From Macrococcoides equi (GTDB lineage: Bacteria > Bacillota > Bacilli > Staphylococcales > Staphylococcaceae), in the NCBI RefSeq assembly GCF_047425865.1, contig NZ_CP179735.1: a stretch of DNA of 64,000 nt; one strand, written 5' to 3'. The stretch's first letter is position 1; every line of letters begins with the position of its first letter. A program made the position numbers and the translations under genes. The notes under the pieces were generated by a model. That model was not told the DNA's origin. It did not search any database and worked only from the letters and a program-made list of their open reading frames with translations. This document shows, piece by piece, positions 16,875 to 25,126 of this stretch.

Positions 16875-17648
16875 ATGAGAATTGCAATTTACCAAATGGA
16901 AATTATACCTGGGCATCCGGAAAAAAATATTGAGAAGATCAAGACATGGTTATCCACACTGCATAACATTGATATCGCTGTATTACCTGAAATGTGGAAT
17001 ACATCATATACTTTAGAGACACTAAAGCACATTACGTCAGAACGTGGTGAACGAGAAATTAGTGTCTTACAGCAATTAGCTATGGAATATCAGATTCATA
17101 TAGTTGGTGGATCTATCGCTGTTAAAGAAGACGGTAAGATATTTAACAGAGCTGTCGTAATTCATAAAACAGGAGAAGTCATTCATCAATACGATAAGCT
17201 CCATCTAGTACCGATGCTTGAGGAACCTAATTATTTAACGGAAGGTAATAAAGTTTCAACTTTTGAAATAGATAATGTCAAGATGGGCGTTATTATTTGT
17301 TATGATTTGAGGTTTCCGGAGATCTCAAGAAAACTTGCTTTAGATGGTATAGAGGTATTATTTGTTGTAGCAGAATGGCCGGTCGAACGTATTGAACAGT
17401 TTGAGAAACTGCTATTTGCACGTGCAATTGAGAATCAAGTATTTGTTGTTGCCTGTAATTCAGTTGGAAAGTGTGACGAGACTGTATTTGGCGGGAAATC
17501 TGCAATTATCAATCCACTCGGAGAAATCATCTCAAAAAATATTTTAGGAGAAGGGACGATTCAGACGGAAATAAATATAGAAGAGCTTCATCATATTAGA
17601 GAGACGATTCCTCTTTTGAAAACAAGAAGAACGGATATTTATTCCTAA
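16875..17648 (+). CDS. Nitrilase-superfamily carbon-nitrogen hydrolase
   Basis: 257 residues from ATG 16875 (MRIAIYQMEI), with GGAG eight bases upstream; an in-frame GTG at 16866 overlaps that site. The catalytic triad is visible: Glu in VLPEMWN, Lys in YDKLHLVPM, Cys in VIICYDLRFPE. The layout fits omega-amidase/YafV/MtnU-like enzymes that hydrolyse 2-oxoglutaramate or related amides. In S. aureus a homologue lies next to the RNAIII/hld end of the agr locus, as I recall; here no agr genes are near. Substrate not certain. Confidence 0.85.
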   Translation: MRIAIYQMEIIPGHPEKNIEKIKTWLSTLHNIDIAVLPEMWNTSYTLETLKHITSERGEREISVLQQLAMEYQIHIVGGSIAVKEDGKIFNRAVVIHKTGEVIHQYDKLHLVPMLEEPNYLTEGNKVSTFEIDNVKMGVIICYDLRFPEISRKLALDGIEVLFVVAEWPVERIEQFEKLLFARAIENQVFVVACNSVGKCDETVFGGKSAIINPLGEIISKNILGEGTIQTEINIEELHHIRETIPLLKTRRTDIYS

Positions 17649-18040
17649 CTTAACCTGTCATAAAATAGACACATTTAAGTTTTGATTAGATTGTTTTATT
17701 ATTTTTTGGATACACATATTTTATAAGTAAAATAAATATTATAAATATATACTAATATTGGAAAATTATAATAGATAATAATGGTAGATAAAAAGAGTTA
17801 TTGACTGATGAATTCTGAATTATATTATAAGAAAATAGTTAAATACTAGAAATAACCATAAGCTGTAGTGTTCTACATGTATAAATATTCCATTAAAATA
17901 AACTGAAAATTATATTTATTTAATCTTAAGTGTCCTAATTATTGTTTACTTACACGCTAAAACCCTTTAATATTGAAAGTGTATAATGTGTTTAATGTAG
18001 CATTATTGCATTGTTTTTCAATTCAAAGGAGGAAATTGTT
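17649..18040. other. AT-rich intergenic region with adhesin promoter
   Basis: No convincing gene in this 390-base gap. Upstream of the adhesin, TTGTTT (17943-17948) and TTTAAT (17966-17971) with a 17-base spacer form a promoter candidate. TATAAT at 17982-17987 is an alternative -10. AAAGGAGG marks the adhesin start. A long leader or small RNA cannot be ruled out from sequence alone. Confidence 0.4.
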
Positions 18041-20362
18041 ATGAAAAATACAAACAAGCGTAAGATGAATTTTCTGCCTGAAAGACAGAATAAATTTTCA
18101 ATCAGAAAATTTTCAACTGTAGGTACGGCATCGATTCTTATCGGATCTTTAATGTTTATGGGAAATCAGGCAAATGCAGCAGAAACACCGACAGCAGCTG
18201 CTCAGGAAGCAACTTATTCAGTAAGTGGAACAACATGGTATGACTATCAAAAAGATGGATTATATGATCCAACTAAAGTGGTTGATGGTAAACATGATAA
18301 TGTATTTGGTGGCATTAAAGTAACTGTTAAAGATAACAGTGGTAACGTTGTAGGTACAACTGTTTCAGCAGCAAATGGAACTTGGAGTATCAGTGGATTA
18401 AAGAATGGTACATACACTGTTTCATTTGAAGCTCCAGACTTAACTTGGCAAGGCGTACCACAAAACTCAATCGGTGCTGTTGGAACAAGCTTAAACTCTG
18501 TAGGTCCAACGGATGCACGTTTTGAAGTGAATGGAGCAAACGTTACGAATCAAAACCAAGGTTACGTAGCACCGGGATATTCTATTGATGACAGCAGTAA
18601 GATTGATCCAGCGCCAGAAGCTCCAAAACCAGAAGCCCCTAAGCCTGAAACGCCAGTTGAAACTCCGGCACCAGCTGAAAAACCTGATACTGGAAAATAT
18701 TCATTAGGTGATAAAGTATGGGCTGATAACATTGAAGAAGATACTAAAGCGCCAAATAATGTGCAGGATGCAGATGAAAAAGGTATCGCAGGTATTAAAG
18801 TAACATTGCATGATTACGCTGGTAATTATGTAGGTGAGACAACAACAGATGCGAATGGACAATATCGTTTTGATAACCTGGCAAATGGCACTTACCGAGT
18901 GGACTTTGAAACGCCATTAGGATGGTCTCCGGTTATTGCGAATTTAGGAACAGAAGTGATTGATTCAGACGGACCTGTAGCAGTTTTAGCAGATATTAAT
19001 GGTCAAAATAATTTCGATGTAGACCAAGGATATGTGAGCAATGATGGTGGATCAGCAGCTACACCAACTCCAACACCTGAACCTGGTAAAGAACCAGCAC
19101 AACCTGCCGGAAAATATTCAATTGGAGATAAAGTATGGTGGGATGATCAAGACAAAGAAGGTAACATTGATAACTTACAAGATGCGAATGAAGCACCTGT
19201 AAAAGGTTTAAAAGTAACAATTAAAGATGAGTCAGGTAATTTAATTGGAACAACTTATACAGACGCTAACGGTCATTATCAATTTGATAATCTTCCGAAT
19301 GGTACTTACATTGTGAACTTCCATAACCCATTAGACTGGTCACCAGTTATTGCAAACTTAGAAGCAGACTTACATGATGCTGTTGATTCAGATGGACCAA
19401 CGGATGTACGTGTAACGGTTAATGGAGCGAATAACTTTAATGTGGACCAAGGATATATCTTAAAGACAGATTCACCAGTCATCGTACCACCAGTTGAAGG
19501 ACCTAAAGATCCTGGTACTAAGCCGGTAGAACCACCAGTAGACAAACCAAAAGATCCGGCTACACCGCCTACTAAATTACCAATTCCTCCAGAAGTATGT
19601 TCTGTAGTTTCAATTGGTGATGGTACAAAAGGTAATTTATCAATTGGTAATAAAGTATGGTGGGATGCTAACCGTAACAACATGCAGGACGCTTCAGAAA
19701 ATCCTGTAGTAGGATTACGTGTAAGCTTAAGAGACTATGCTGGTAATACAATTGGTGAAACATATACAAATGCATGGGGAGAATATGCATTCCATGGTTT
19801 AGCTGAAGGTACTTATATTGTGAACTTCCATAATCCATTAGACTGGTCACCAGTAATTGCAAATATCGAAGCGGATTTACATGATGAAGTAGATTCAGAT
19901 GGGCCAATAGATGTTATTGTTAACTTAAAAGATAAATCAAATGCAAATGTAGATCAAGGATATTATGGTACAGGTGAAGCTGGACCTAAGTGTGATACAG
20001 GCATTACACCTCCTGGCGATAAACCAGATGGAAAAGACCCGGTAACACCAGATGGAAAAGATCCAGTGACACCAGATGGAAAAGACCCGGTAACACCAGA
20101 TGGAAAAGATCCGGTAACACCTGATGACAAAGATCCATTAGTACCACCAACTGATAGTGGTAAAACACCTTCAACAATTACGAACATTACAGATGATAAA
20201 GAACCTGTGAAAACGCTTGTTGAGGACAAGTCACAAACTACGCCACTACCAGATACTGGTGAAGCAAGTAATGGTGCAATTGGAGCGACTGCAGCTGCAG
20301 CAGCTTTAGCTGGTGGCGCATTAATCGTTGCTTCTCGTAAAAGAAGAAAAGAAGAACTTTAA
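18041..20362 (+). CDS. YSIRK-type LPXTG adhesin with four SdrD-B-like domains
   Basis: 773 residues from ATG 18041 (AAAGGAGG upstream). The signal peptide carries a YSIRK/GS motif variant (FSIRKFSTVGTASILIGS), which in staphylococci directs secretion to the cross-wall. Four CnaB/SdrD-B-like domains follow, at roughly 57-175, 220-335, 358-475 and 540-655. Each has a GxxVWxD start, NGTYxVxF and VDQGY end, and is separated by Pro-rich linkers. A PDGKDPVT repeat region comes next, then LPDTG at 736-740, a hydrophobic helix and RKRRKEEL. No N-terminal A-type ligand domain and no SD repeats are present, unlike SdrC/D/E. The B domains are expected to bind calcium. Ligand unknown. Confidence 0.9.
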   Translation: MKNTNKRKMNFLPERQNKFSIRKFSTVGTASILIGSLMFMGNQANAAETPTAAAQEATYSVSGTTWYDYQKDGLYDPTKVVDGKHDNVFGGIKVTVKDNSGNVVGTTVSAANGTWSISGLKNGTYTVSFEAPDLTWQGVPQNSIGAVGTSLNSVGPTDARFEVNGANVTNQNQGYVAPGYSIDDSSKIDPAPEAPKPEAPKPETPVETPAPAEKPDTGKYSLGDKVWADNIEEDTKAPNNVQDADEKGIAGIKVTLHDYAGNYVGETTTDANGQYRFDNLANGTYRVDFETPLGWSPVIANLGTEVIDSDGPVAVLADINGQNNFDVDQGYVSNDGGSAATPTPTPEPGKEPAQPAGKYSIGDKVWWDDQDKEGNIDNLQDANEAPVKGLKVTIKDESGNLIGTTYTDANGHYQFDNLPNGTYIVNFHNPLDWSPVIANLEADLHDAVDSDGPTDVRVTVNGANNFNVDQGYILKTDSPVIVPPVEGPKDPGTKPVEPPVDKPKDPATPPTKLPIPPEVCSVVSIGDGTKGNLSIGNKVWWDANRNNMQDASENPVVGLRVSLRDYAGNTIGETYTNAWGEYAFHGLAEGTYIVNFHNPLDWSPVIANIEADLHDEVDSDGPIDVIVNLKDKSNANVDQGYYGTGEAGPKCDTGITPPGDKPDGKDPVTPDGKDPVTPDGKDPVTPDGKDPVTPDDKDPLVPPTDSGKTPSTITNITDDKEPVKTLVEDKSQTTPLPDTGEASNGAIGATAAAAALAGGALIVASRKRRKEEL
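20027..20136 (+). repeat. 24-bp in-frame tandem repeats in the adhesin gene
   Basis: GATGGAAAAGAYCCNGTRACACCA repeats four times from 20027, 20051, 20075 and 20099, and a degenerate fifth starts at 20123 (GATGACAAAGATCC). Each encodes PDGKDPVT in the wall-spanning region. Copy number is likely to vary among strains by slippage. Confidence 0.9.
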
Positions 20363-20394
20363 TTGAAAGTGATTCAAATAAATAAGTGAATTTA

Positions 20395-20430
20395 AAAAAG
20401 GAAGATCTCACTACAGAGGTCTTCCTTTTT
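20395..20430. terminator. Bidirectional terminator
   Basis: AAAAAGGAAGATCTC, loop ACTACA, GAGGTCTTCCTTTTT between the convergent adhesin and aldehyde dehydrogenase genes. The stem has a single G-T wobble. Confidence 0.9.
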
Positions 20431-20437
20431 GATATTT

Positions 20438-21808
20438 TTATTTAAAGAATTGTTTTACATATCTAAACTTACCTTTGTAAGGAGGAAACATGATACCGGA
20501 CTCTAATTTAGTACTTTTTGTCATGTATCCTTTTTGATGACTGAATAACTCGAAAGTGTACTTACCATGATAGTGTCCCATACCAGAGTGACCGACGCCT
20601 CCAAATGGAAGATATGGATTGGCGACATGCATAACCGTATCATTTACACATCCTCCACCAAATGAAATTTTACTGAACACATCTTTTATATAATCATGAT
20701 CATCACTAAAGATATAGAGTGCTAAAGGTTTTTCAAATTGTTTGATGACATCAAATACTTCTTCTTTTTGACTATATTCTATAATTGGAAGTATAGGTCC
20801 GAATATTTCTTCCTGCATAGATAAGTCGCTTAACTGCGCATCGATGACTGTTGGAGCGATACGTAATGTGTCTGCTTGAGACTCCCCGCCAATTAGGATT
20901 CTCGCTTGTGCTTCATCAATCATAGACGTCAAACGGTTAAAGTGTTTATCGTTAATGATATTACCGTAATCTTCACTTTCCATTGGATTATTACCATAAA
21001 ACTCTTTTAAAGTTGAGCTTAGCGCTTTAATGAACTTATCCTTCACTTTTTTATCCACTAATACATAGTCAGGAGCAACACATGTCTGCCCTGCATTCAT
21101 AAATTTGCCGAAAGCAATGCGTTCAGCTGCAACTTTAAGATTGGCTGTTTCATCAACGATTACAGGACTCTTTCCGCCAAGTTCAAGAGTTACAGGTGTT
21201 AAATATTTACTCGCTTTTTCGTAAACAATCTGACCGACTTTGCTACTTCCGGTAAAGAAGATATAATCGAAGCGCTCATCAAGTAAAGCAGAAGTTGTTT
21301 CTGCCTCACCTTGAATCACTTTTACGTGTGTTGGTTCAAATACTTCAGCGATAATCTGTTCTATGATTAAACTTGTTTGTGGTGTATGCTCTGATGGCTT
21401 AACCACCACACAATTTCCTGCAGCAATAGCACCAATTAATGGTGACATAACGAGTTGAAATGGATAATTGAAGGGTCCAATAATTAATACTTTTCCATAA
21501 GGTTCATACATTAGATAACTTTTTCCTGGAAACTGCATCATTGGTGTATTGATAGATTTTGTTTTACTCCAGCTTTTAATTTCTTTAATGTAGGTAGATA
21601 GTTCTTTTAAAACGATGCCGATTTCAGTCGCATATGCTTCAACTTTCCCTTTTCCGAGATCACTATTTAAGGCATCCAGTATATCTGTTTCATGTGTCTT
21701 AATCGCTTTTTTTAAAGCCTTTAATTTTTTTCTGCGAAATTTAACCTGTTTTGTTTCATGTGTATCGAAATAATCCTGCATGAGTTTAAGCTCTTTTTTA
21801 ATGGTCAT
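20438..21808 (-). CDS. Class 3-type aldehyde dehydrogenase
   Basis: 456 residues from the ATG at 21808 (MTIKKELKLM), chosen for GGAGG eight bases upstream; an in-frame ATG at 21823 lacks a site. ALDH motifs: IGPFNYPFQL, VVKPSEHTPQTS, FFTGSSKVGQ, LELGGKSPVIV (general-base Glu), NAGQTCVAPDY (catalytic Cys) and EEIFGPILP. The short length and lack of a C-terminal tail fit the YwdH-like/class 3 group, which oxidises medium- or long-chain fatty aldehydes with NAD(P). A related gene lies near ppaC in staphylococci, as here. Substrate inferred. Confidence 0.9.
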   Translation of the reverse strand: MTIKKELKLMQDYFDTHETKQVKFRRKKLKALKKAIKTHETDILDALNSDLGKGKVEAYATEIGIVLKELSTYIKEIKSWSKTKSINTPMMQFPGKSYLMYEPYGKVLIIGPFNYPFQLVMSPLIGAIAAGNCVVVKPSEHTPQTSLIIEQIIAEVFEPTHVKVIQGEAETTSALLDERFDYIFFTGSSKVGQIVYEKASKYLTPVTLELGGKSPVIVDETANLKVAAERIAFGKFMNAGQTCVAPDYVLVDKKVKDKFIKALSSTLKEFYGNNPMESEDYGNIINDKHFNRLTSMIDEAQARILIGGESQADTLRIAPTVIDAQLSDLSMQEEIFGPILPIIEYSQKEEVFDVIKQFEKPLALYIFSDDHDYIKDVFSKISFGGGCVNDTVMHVANPYLPFGGVGHSGMGHYHGKYTFELFSHQKGYMTKSTKLESGIMFPPYKGKFRYVKQFFK

Positions 21809-21881
21809 AAAAAATTCCTCCAAAATAAATATAAGTGTATACTATTTATAAAAATCATTTACTTTTCTAGGGGTGAAGTCG

Positions 21882-22844
21882 TTGAAATTTGGTCTAATCG
21901 GAACGAACTGGATTACAGATCGTTTTATTGAAGCAGGAAAAAGTGTGCCTGATTTTGAGTTATATAGTGTTTATTCGAGAACAGAAGAACGTGCGAGACA
22001 ATTTGCACAGAAACATCATATTCCACATTTTACTGATAATCTGGATAAATTTTTAAATGATGATGCTTTAGATATTATTTATATCGCCACTCCAAATATA
22101 TTACATCATCAGCAGGCAATACAAGCAATGAATCACGGAAAACATGTATTATGTGAAAAACCAATTGCAACAAGCGAAAAAAACTTCAATTTAATGACAC
22201 AAGCGATGTTTAATAATGATGTGTTTTTCATGGAAGCAATGAAAAGCATCTATTCACCTTCATTTATCAAACTACATGACTGGATAAAGGAAATAGGGGT
22301 AATACGCCGTGTTAATTTCCATTATAATCAATACTCATCGAGATATGATAAATATAAAGGTGGCATCATTGAAAATGCATTTAAACCTGAACTAGGGAAC
22401 GGTGCTTTAATGGACCTTGGTGTATACACGATAAGTCCGCTTGTTAACCTATTTGGTATGCCAAAAACGATTCAGGCTACAGGAAAATTATTATCTACTG
22501 GAGCTGATGGACAGGGTACGATTATATGTAATCATCACCACATGACCTCAGTCCTTAGTTATTCTAAAATCATTGACAGTCATCTGCCGTCAGAGATTAT
22601 AGGTGAAGAAGGCATTATACTGATTGATAAGATTTCAGCACCTAATAAAGTACAAAAATTAAATCGACAGGGTGAAGTAGTGGATGAAATGATCGGTGAT
22701 GCGCTTCCTATGTCTTATGAAATTGCGCATTTTATGAAAGCAATTAAAAATAATGACTATGAAGCATTAAATTTAGAAACAAGTCATATGACGATGAAAG
22801 TGATTGACGAAGTAAAACAACAAATTGGTATTTTAATTAAATAG
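21882..22844 (+). CDS. Gfo/Idh/MocA-family oxidoreductase
   Basis: 320 residues from TTG 21882 (MKFGLIGTNWITDRF), with AGGGGTG six bases upstream; a GTG at 21873 overlaps that site. The N-terminal Rossmann domain starts with GLIGTNWI. The family motif CEKPIATS supplies the catalytic Lys. The C-terminal beta-sheet domain includes GALMDLGVYTISPLVNLFG. The enzyme should oxidise or reduce a sugar, inositol or diol-type substrate with NAD(P); the exact one is unknown. It is divergent from the aldehyde dehydrogenase gene and followed by a terminator. Confidence 0.88.
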   Translation: MKFGLIGTNWITDRFIEAGKSVPDFELYSVYSRTEERARQFAQKHHIPHFTDNLDKFLNDDALDIIYIATPNILHHQQAIQAMNHGKHVLCEKPIATSEKNFNLMTQAMFNNDVFFMEAMKSIYSPSFIKLHDWIKEIGVIRRVNFHYNQYSSRYDKYKGGIIENAFKPELGNGALMDLGVYTISPLVNLFGMPKTIQATGKLLSTGADGQGTIICNHHHMTSVLSYSKIIDSHLPSEIIGEEGIILIDKISAPNKVQKLNRQGEVVDEMIGDALPMSYEIAHFMKAIKNNDYEALNLETSHMTMKVIDEVKQQIGILIK

Positions 22845-22910
22845 GTTATTGATTATTCAGAAAATTTAAATTATAATGAATTCATACCATTTTTTCATTC
22901 TTTCAAATAT

Positions 22911-22942
22911 CAAAAAGAGACGCAACTTAGCGTCTCTTTTTG
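22911..22942. terminator. Bidirectional terminator
   Basis: CAAAAAGAGACGC, loop AACTTA, GCGTCTCTTTTTG is a perfect 13-bp stem between convergent genes. Confidence 0.92.
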
Positions 22943-22943
22943 C

Positions 22944-23213
22944 TTATTTAATGAGTGACTTTAATTGTTCATCGCGCTCCATAACTATACGTGCATATGA
23001 ACATAAAGGCACAATTTTAAGATTGTTTTCCTTAGCATATTCAGTAACCTTTAAAACCAGGGCTTTAGCGATACCTTGACCACGCAATTTAGGATCAGTG
23101 TATGTGTGATCGATTGCGATTGTATCTTTACCAAATGGCTGGAAAGTTACTTCCGCTTCTGGATGCGTTGCATCACCGATATAGAAACGGTGATCACCTT
23201 GAATAATATTCAT
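22944..23213 (-). CDS. Small GNAT-type N-acetyltransferase (YjdJ/COG2388-like)
   Basis: About 89 residues from MNIIQGDHRFYIGD. The acetyl-CoA loop KLRGQGIAKALV and the preceding strand IAIDHTYTDP, then KIVPLCSYARIVMER, are typical of the minimal GNAT family COG2388. I prefer the ATG at 23213, with a weak AGAAGTG site, over 23231, which has none. Likely substrate: a small amine or protein N-terminus, unknown. It reads away from the 123-bp repeat, which lies just upstream. Confidence 0.8.
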   Translation of the reverse strand: MNIIQGDHRFYIGDATHPEAEVTFQPFGKDTIAIDHTYTDPKLRGQGIAKALVLKVTEYAKENNLKIVPLCSYARIVMERDEQLKSLIK

Positions 23214-23249
23214 CGTAATCACTTCTTTCATAGAATTAATGCCGCCCGT

Positions 23250-23510
23250 CAGACGGCCTCTTATTGAAATGGCGTCTTCAGGGCAGACGCCTGATAAACT
23301 TCGACAAATCTTTCAAAATCAAAGAACGATTTCAATCGATTGCTTCCAGTATGGATGAGCCTGAACGTTTTTCAGACGGCCTCTTATGGAAACGGCGTCT
23401 TCCGGGCAGACGCCTGATAAACTTCGACAAATCTTTCAAAATCAAAGAGCGATTTTTCAGCTTTGACTCCAGTTTCTCTGCGTCTGGACACCCGTCAGAC
23501 AGCCTCTTAT
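23250..23510. repeat. 123-bp tandem repeat (two full copies and the start of a third) with stem-loops
   Basis: Copies start at 23250, 23373 and 23496 with CAGACRGCCTCTTAT. The first 85 or so bases of copies 1 and 2 are almost identical; the last 36 or so have diverged. Each full copy holds an exact 7-bp stem, GGCGTCT...AGACGCC (23271-23291 and 23394-23414). The third copy ends in the ppaC stop codon. It lies between the acetyltransferase start and the ppaC 3' end. No gene is convincing inside it. Confidence 0.85.
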
Positions 23511-24424
23511 GATAATACTCCAGTTAATTGTGGTACGACTTGTTTCTTACGTGATACAACACCTTCTAACAATGCTGTGTTGTTATCTAACGCTACATTG
23601 AATGCTTTCGTTACTGCTTCTTGTTGTTGTCCTAAAGCTAACACTTTAGAGTTAGAGTTTAAGATGTCAGTCACAACTAATACGAATAATGCATATCCTT
23701 CTTTCGCAGTTTCTGCGTTAATTGCATTTTCTAATTCTTCCTGACGTGCAAATACTTCTTCGATATCTACTGTGTTAACTTGTGCTACACGTACTTCATG
23801 GTCACCCATAGAGAATGATTTTGCATCAATATTTAACAACTCTTCAGCTGATTTATCTTTAGTAGATGCTCCAGCTTTAAGCATGTCTAACCCGTAAGAT
23901 TCTAAATCAACATTTGCGATTGCTGCTAATTCTTTTGCTGCTTTCACATCTTCTTCAGTACATGTTGGTGATTTGAATAATAATGAGTCTGAAATGATTG
24001 CAGATACCATTAATCCTGCAATTTCAGGTTTAATTTCAACACCATTTTCTTTATACATTTTGTTTAAGATTGTTGCTGTACACCCTACTGGTTCTGCACG
24101 ATAGTATAGAGGTCCTGCAGTTTCAAAGTTTGCGATACGGTGATGGTCCACTACCATTAAGATAGTTGATTCTTCAATGCCATCAGCTGATTGCTGGAAC
24201 TCGTTGTGGTCAACTAAAATAACTTCTTCACCATGTAAACGTTCTAACACGCGTGGTGCATTTACATTAAAATGTTTTAACGCATATTCAGTTTCTCCGT
24301 TTAATTCCCCTAAGCGAACCGCTTCGATGTCTTTACCTAATGCTTTTTGTAAATCTTCCATTACTAAAGCTGATGTTACTGTGTCTGTATCTGGGTTTTT
24401 GTGTCCAAAAGTTAATATTTTCAT
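23507..24424 (-). CDS. ppaC: Manganese-dependent inorganic pyrophosphatase
   Basis: 305 residues of the DHH-type family II pyrophosphatase. Metal motifs: GHKNPDTDTVTSA at the N-terminus, LVDHNE and VVDHHRIANF. The C-terminal DHHA2 domain binds pyrophosphate through its SRKK motif (VVSRKKQVVPQL). Length fits the roughly 309-residue staphylococcal enzyme. It hydrolyses PPi from nucleic acid and tRNA charging reactions in the cytoplasm. AAAGGAG precedes the ATG. The stop codon overlaps the 123-bp repeat boundary. Confidence 0.96.
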   Translation of the reverse strand: MKILTFGHKNPDTDTVTSALVMEDLQKALGKDIEAVRLGELNGETEYALKHFNVNAPRVLERLHGEEVILVDHNEFQQSADGIEESTILMVVDHHRIANFETAGPLYYRAEPVGCTATILNKMYKENGVEIKPEIAGLMVSAIISDSLLFKSPTCTEEDVKAAKELAAIANVDLESYGLDMLKAGASTKDKSAEELLNIDAKSFSMGDHEVRVAQVNTVDIEEVFARQEELENAINAETAKEGYALFVLVVTDILNSNSKVLALGQQQEAVTKAFNVALDNNTALLEGVVSRKKQVVPQLTGVLS

Positions 24425-24467
24425 AACTGTCTCCTTTAAATGTAATCTACTGTTTATTTTATCACGA

Positions 24468-25025
24468 TTAATCTATCTCTTCTATAGTCATGCCTAATAC
24501 ATTTTTGAAATGATTTAAGGCAAAGGCATGTCCTTCTGGATTAAAAGAGGCAACTGCTTTTTCATCGACTAGCATATCGAATCCGAGATTATAACCATCG
24601 ACAGCTGTGTGGAGTACACATATATCTGTGCATACGCCGGCAAGTTCAATCTTGTGGATGTTCCTTTCTCTCAGCAGTTGTAGTAAAGGCGTGCCGCAAA
24701 ATGCACTATAGCGCATCTTGTCAATCCAGAAGACATTGTCATGTTCCTTATCACGTAGGTATAGATTATGTAGTTTACCGTATAAATTACGTCCTTCAGT
24801 CCCTTTGATATTATGTGGCGGAAATAATTTTGTTTCTGGATGCAGCGCGTCTGATTCATAATGCATATCCATCAGAACGAATATAGGTTTCTTTGCTTGC
24901 ATATAGTTCTCCCATTTTAAAGCGATAGTGTTTTCTAATGCAATAGCAGGTTCACCGCATGTTAACTTTCCGTCATGTGCTACGAAATCATTTGAATAGT
25001 CTATTAATAATAAAGCGTCGCTCAT
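24468..25025 (-). CDS. pncA: Nicotinamidase (isochorismatase-like cysteine hydrolase)
   Basis: 185 residues from the ATG at 25025 (MSDALLLIDYSNDF): GGAG lies seven bases upstream, too close to an ATG six bases earlier. Motifs: catalytic Asp in LIDYSNDF, Lys in WIDKMRYSAF, Cys in VCTDICVLHT, and a metal site in DMHYESDALHPET. It deamidates nicotinamide to nicotinate. This feeds PncB and NadE, encoded about 4 kb away on the other strand, so the window holds the main NAD salvage enzymes. Staphylococci have the same grouping. Confidence 0.85.
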   Translation of the reverse strand: MSDALLLIDYSNDFVAHDGKLTCGEPAIALENTIALKWENYMQAKKPIFVLMDMHYESDALHPETKLFPPHNIKGTEGRNLYGKLHNLYLRDKEHDNVFWIDKMRYSAFCGTPLLQLLRERNIHKIELAGVCTDICVLHTAVDGYNLGFDMLVDEKAVASFNPEGHAFALNHFKNVLGMTIEEID

Positions 25026-25126
25026 CGTCATTCTCCTTTTATAATTATTAATGGATTGCTGGCATACTACTTTTTAAAACAGGGTATAATCTTAATTACA
25101 TTATAAATGATTTGAAGGTGTTATAA

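Noticed and set aside
16875..18040. agr/RNAIII locus near the nitrilase-like gene
   Set aside because: The homologous amidase borders agr in S. aureus, but no agrB, agrD, agrC, agrA or delta-toxin-like frame was found on either side.
19306..20229. Minus-strand frames opposite the adhesin gene
   Set aside because: Low-complexity mirror images of the repeats; no ribosome binding sites and unlike known proteins.
22852..22866. CodY-like ATTATTCAGAAAATT
   Set aside because: 13 of 15 to consensus but lies in the 3' region of an oxidoreductase gene beside a terminator, not at a promoter.
23371..23380. TTCAGACGGC, the reverse complement of the Neisseria DNA uptake 10-mer
   Set aside because: A single exact copy within a local repeat in a Firmicute; the other repeat copies differ at the key bases. 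Most likely coincidence.
23264..23512. 82-codon plus-strand frame with repeated RRLINFDKSFKIKERF
   Set aside because: It exists because the 123-bp repeat is divisible by three. It lacks a ribosome binding site, and the diverged halves show no protein-like conservation.
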